Shown here: positions 62,685 through 64,000 of the stretch, in pieces | How the letters are laid out: each line of letters starts with the position of its first letter | Numbering within the stretch: the first letter of the stretch is position 1 | From: CAIWHR01 sp963773195 | Lineage (GTDB): Bacteria; Pseudomonadota; Gammaproteobacteria; Burkholderiales; Casimicrobiaceae | Reading direction: 5' to 3' | Assembly: GCA_963773195.1 (NCBI GenBank) | Contig: CAVZAE010000022.1 | Span: 1 to 64,000 of the forward strand | DNA length: 64,000 nucleotides | The notes under the pieces: generated by a model | What the model was told of the DNA's origin: nothing | Databases searched by the model: none | The model's input: only the letters and a program-made list of their open reading frames with translations | Position numbers and translations under genes: made by a program

Positions 62685-63818
62685 ATGGCAATGCGCGTCG
62701 TCGTACTCGGCGCCGGCTTCGGCGGGCTCGAGCTCAGTACCCTCCTTTCCCAGGCGCTCGGTACGACGATCGACACGACGCTGATCGACCGCAGCGATGC
62801 GTTCGTGTTCGGGTATTCGAAGCTCGACGTCATGTTCGGCCGCACGACCCTCGCGGCCGTCCGCCTGCCCTACCGCAACTTCGCGAAGGAGGGCGTGCGA
62901 GTCCGGCGCGAAACCGTGGTGGCGATCGATCCCGGTACTCGGCGAGTGACGACGAACGCCGGCACGTACGAGGCCGACATCCTCGTCGTCGCGCTCGGCG
63001 CCGACTACGATTTCGACGCAACGCCCGGGCTTGCAGCGAGCGGCGATGAGTTCTACTCGGAGGCCGGGGCAGACCGGCTGCGCGCGAAGCTCCCTGGTTT
63101 CTCGGGAGGGCATGCCGTCGTGGGCGTATCGGCCGCGCCGTACAAATGTCCGCCGGCGCCCAGCGAATGCGCGTTGCTCCTGCACGACTACCTGACGACG
63201 CGCGGGATCCGCAAGCGTTGCGAGATCACGATGGTGCTGCCGCTCGGAAGCCCGGTGCCGCCGTCGCCCGAGACTTCGAAGGCGCTGGTGGCCGCGTTCG
63301 CGGAACGCGACATCCGGTTCGTTCCGAGCCATCGCGTCGCCTCGCTCGATCCCGGTCGCCAAGTCGCCGTGCTCGACGACGGCAGCGAGCTCGACTACGA
63401 CCTGTACCTGGGCGTACCGAAGCATCGCGCACCGCAAGTGGTCGAAGCGAGCGGCCTGGCGGTTGACGGCTGGGTCCTGGTCGACCCCCGGACGCTCGAA
63501 ACGAAATTTCCCGGGGTCTACGCGATCGGCGACATCGCGAACACCGGCACACCCAAGGCCGGCGTCTTCGCCGAGGGCGCGGCCCGGGCCGTCGCCGCCT
63601 CGATCATTGCGCGTGTGCGGGAAGGCGATCCTGGAAAGTACGCGGGCGCCGGCTCCTGCTACATCGAGTTCGGTGGCGGCAGAATCGGCCGCGTCGACGT
63701 CGATTTCTTCTCGGGTCCGAATCCGACCGGCACCTATCATGAACCGACGCTCGCGCTCCGTTCCGAGAAGGAGCACTTCGGCGCAAGCCGGCGCGCGCGC
63801 TGGTTCGGCCTCGCCTGA
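62685..63818 (+). CDS. NAD(P)/FAD-dependent oxidoreductase, sulfide:quinone reductase-like
   Basis: This is a two-dinucleotide-binding-domain flavoprotein of 377 residues. The FAD motif is VVVLGAGFGGLELSTLL and the second FAD site is FPGVYAIGDIANTGTPKAGV. YKCPPAPSECALLLHDYL contains Cys155 at the place where SQR and flavocytochrome c relatives have a redox-active cysteine. The C-terminus (GGRIGRVDVDFFSGPNPTGT) is also SQR/FCC-like. The next gene, 12 bases on, encodes an exported protein, as in flavocytochrome c pairs. The true substrate could be sulfide or another donor. Confidence 0.82.
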   Translation: MAMRVVVLGAGFGGLELSTLLSQALGTTIDTTLIDRSDAFVFGYSKLDVMFGRTTLAAVRLPYRNFAKEGVRVRRETVVAIDPGTRRVTTNAGTYEADILVVALGADYDFDATPGLAASGDEFYSEAGADRLRAKLPGFSGGHAVVGVSAAPYKCPPAPSECALLLHDYLTTRGIRKRCEITMVLPLGSPVPPSPETSKALVAAFAERDIRFVPSHRVASLDPGRQVAVLDDGSELDYDLYLGVPKHRAPQVVEASGLAVDGWVLVDPRTLETKFPGVYAIGDIANTGTPKAGVFAEGAARAVAASIIARVREGDPGKYAGAGSCYIEFGGGRIGRVDVDFFSGPNPTGTYHEPTLALRSEKEHFGASRRARWFGLA

Positions 63819-63830
63819 CGCGGAGCACCG

Positions 63831-64000
63831 ATGAACCGATTCCTTGCCCGCGTCGCATTGTGCGCAGCGCTGCCTGTGGCGGGTGCAGCGCTGGCCCAGG
63901 TCCACCGCCCGCCGCGCACGACGCCGGGCAGGCGCGTGCCTGCGGCCGCCGGGCGCGCGGCGCGATCGCGCTGATGCTCGCGAAACACCGGCACCCGGTG
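63831..64000 (+). CDS. exported protein, start only (cut by window end)
   Basis: ATG 63831 gives a signal peptide (MNRFLARVALCAALPVAGAA, then LAQ). In the same frame a stop comes at about codon 48. Another frame stays open from about 63917 to the window end (DAGQARACGRRARGAIAL). A frame change like those seen elsewhere is therefore probable. A small cytochrome c partner of the preceding flavoprotein would fit the position, but no CxxCH is visible before the edge. Confidence 0.45.

Noticed and set aside
1..64000. CRISPR arrays, insertion sequences, integrases, replication origin
   Set aside because: No regularly spaced direct repeats, transposase-like coding, terminal inverted repeats or DnaA-box cluster could be seen on either strand.

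Overview
The window is about 64 kb of very GC-rich, densely packed chromosomal DNA. It most resembles a betaproteobacterium, probably of Burkholderiales or a related lineage. The evidence is the order surE-pcm-nlpD-rpoS, a coupled alaC-hom-thrC amino-acid operon, a Tat-exported HiPIP, a TgpA/DUF58/MoxR cluster, a PEP-CTERM protein and secreted proteins with repeated W/G-rich domains. All of these are common together in that class. No plasmid, insertion-sequence, integrase or CRISPR signal was seen.

Layout. 1-1257: initiator tRNA with its own promoter, followed by a collapsed relic of a contractile tail or injection locus (one full-length tube-like gene, one deleted and frameshifted tube gene, and the start of a sheath gene). 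1288-3936: a NitT/TauT-type ABC importer. 4023-10221: a coupled operon read leftward, alaC, hom, a crotonase, thrC and a C13-like membrane protein that lacks the usual His motif. 10327-17870: small enzymes and envelope proteins (Mth938 protein, MaoC hydratase, methyltransferase, proline-rich TonB-like protein, cupin, DUF2807 protein, HiPIP) and an ABC-2 exporter. 18000-26734: GAF/HD-GYP regulator, Tat-exported Rieske protein, secreted beta-helix protein, HDAC-like deacetylase, and the MoxR/DUF58/transglutaminase trio. 26740-30289: surE-pcm-nlpD-rpoS. 30373-33796: a pgi 5' remnant, a Cys/Met-metabolism PLP enzyme, mltB and pyrD. 33881-45289: a second beta-helix protein, a DUF1631/CinA-like/EI24/MaoC operon, hrpA and an orphan peptide-binding protein. 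45419-54079: a giant CPBP protease with a duplicated domain, a class III CoA-transferase, a secreted unknown and pntAB. 54217-57036: a TPR/O-GlcNAc-transferase-like/glycosyltransferase protein. 57220-61323: three consecutive secreted-protein genes (PEP-CTERM protein, S53-like protease, repeat protein). 61336-64000: an MFS permease, an SQR-like flavoprotein and the start of another exported protein.

A striking property of the sequence is that about ten otherwise well-conserved genes have single-base frame changes, some of them several, while neighbouring long genes (hrpA 3.9 kb, the CPBP gene 3.4 kb) are uninterrupted. The changes include both apparent insertions and deletions and hit housekeeping genes such as nlpD. 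Uncorrected sequencing or assembly indels are therefore the first explanation for most of them. The contractile-system relic and the pgi remnant have lost whole segments and look like genuine decay or rearrangement (or misassembly) instead.

The items I find most worth following are the contractile relic beside the tRNA, the duplicated-domain CPBP protease, the secreted island with a Glu-type subtilase fold protease, the His-less C13 homologue, and the pair of beta-helix paralogues.
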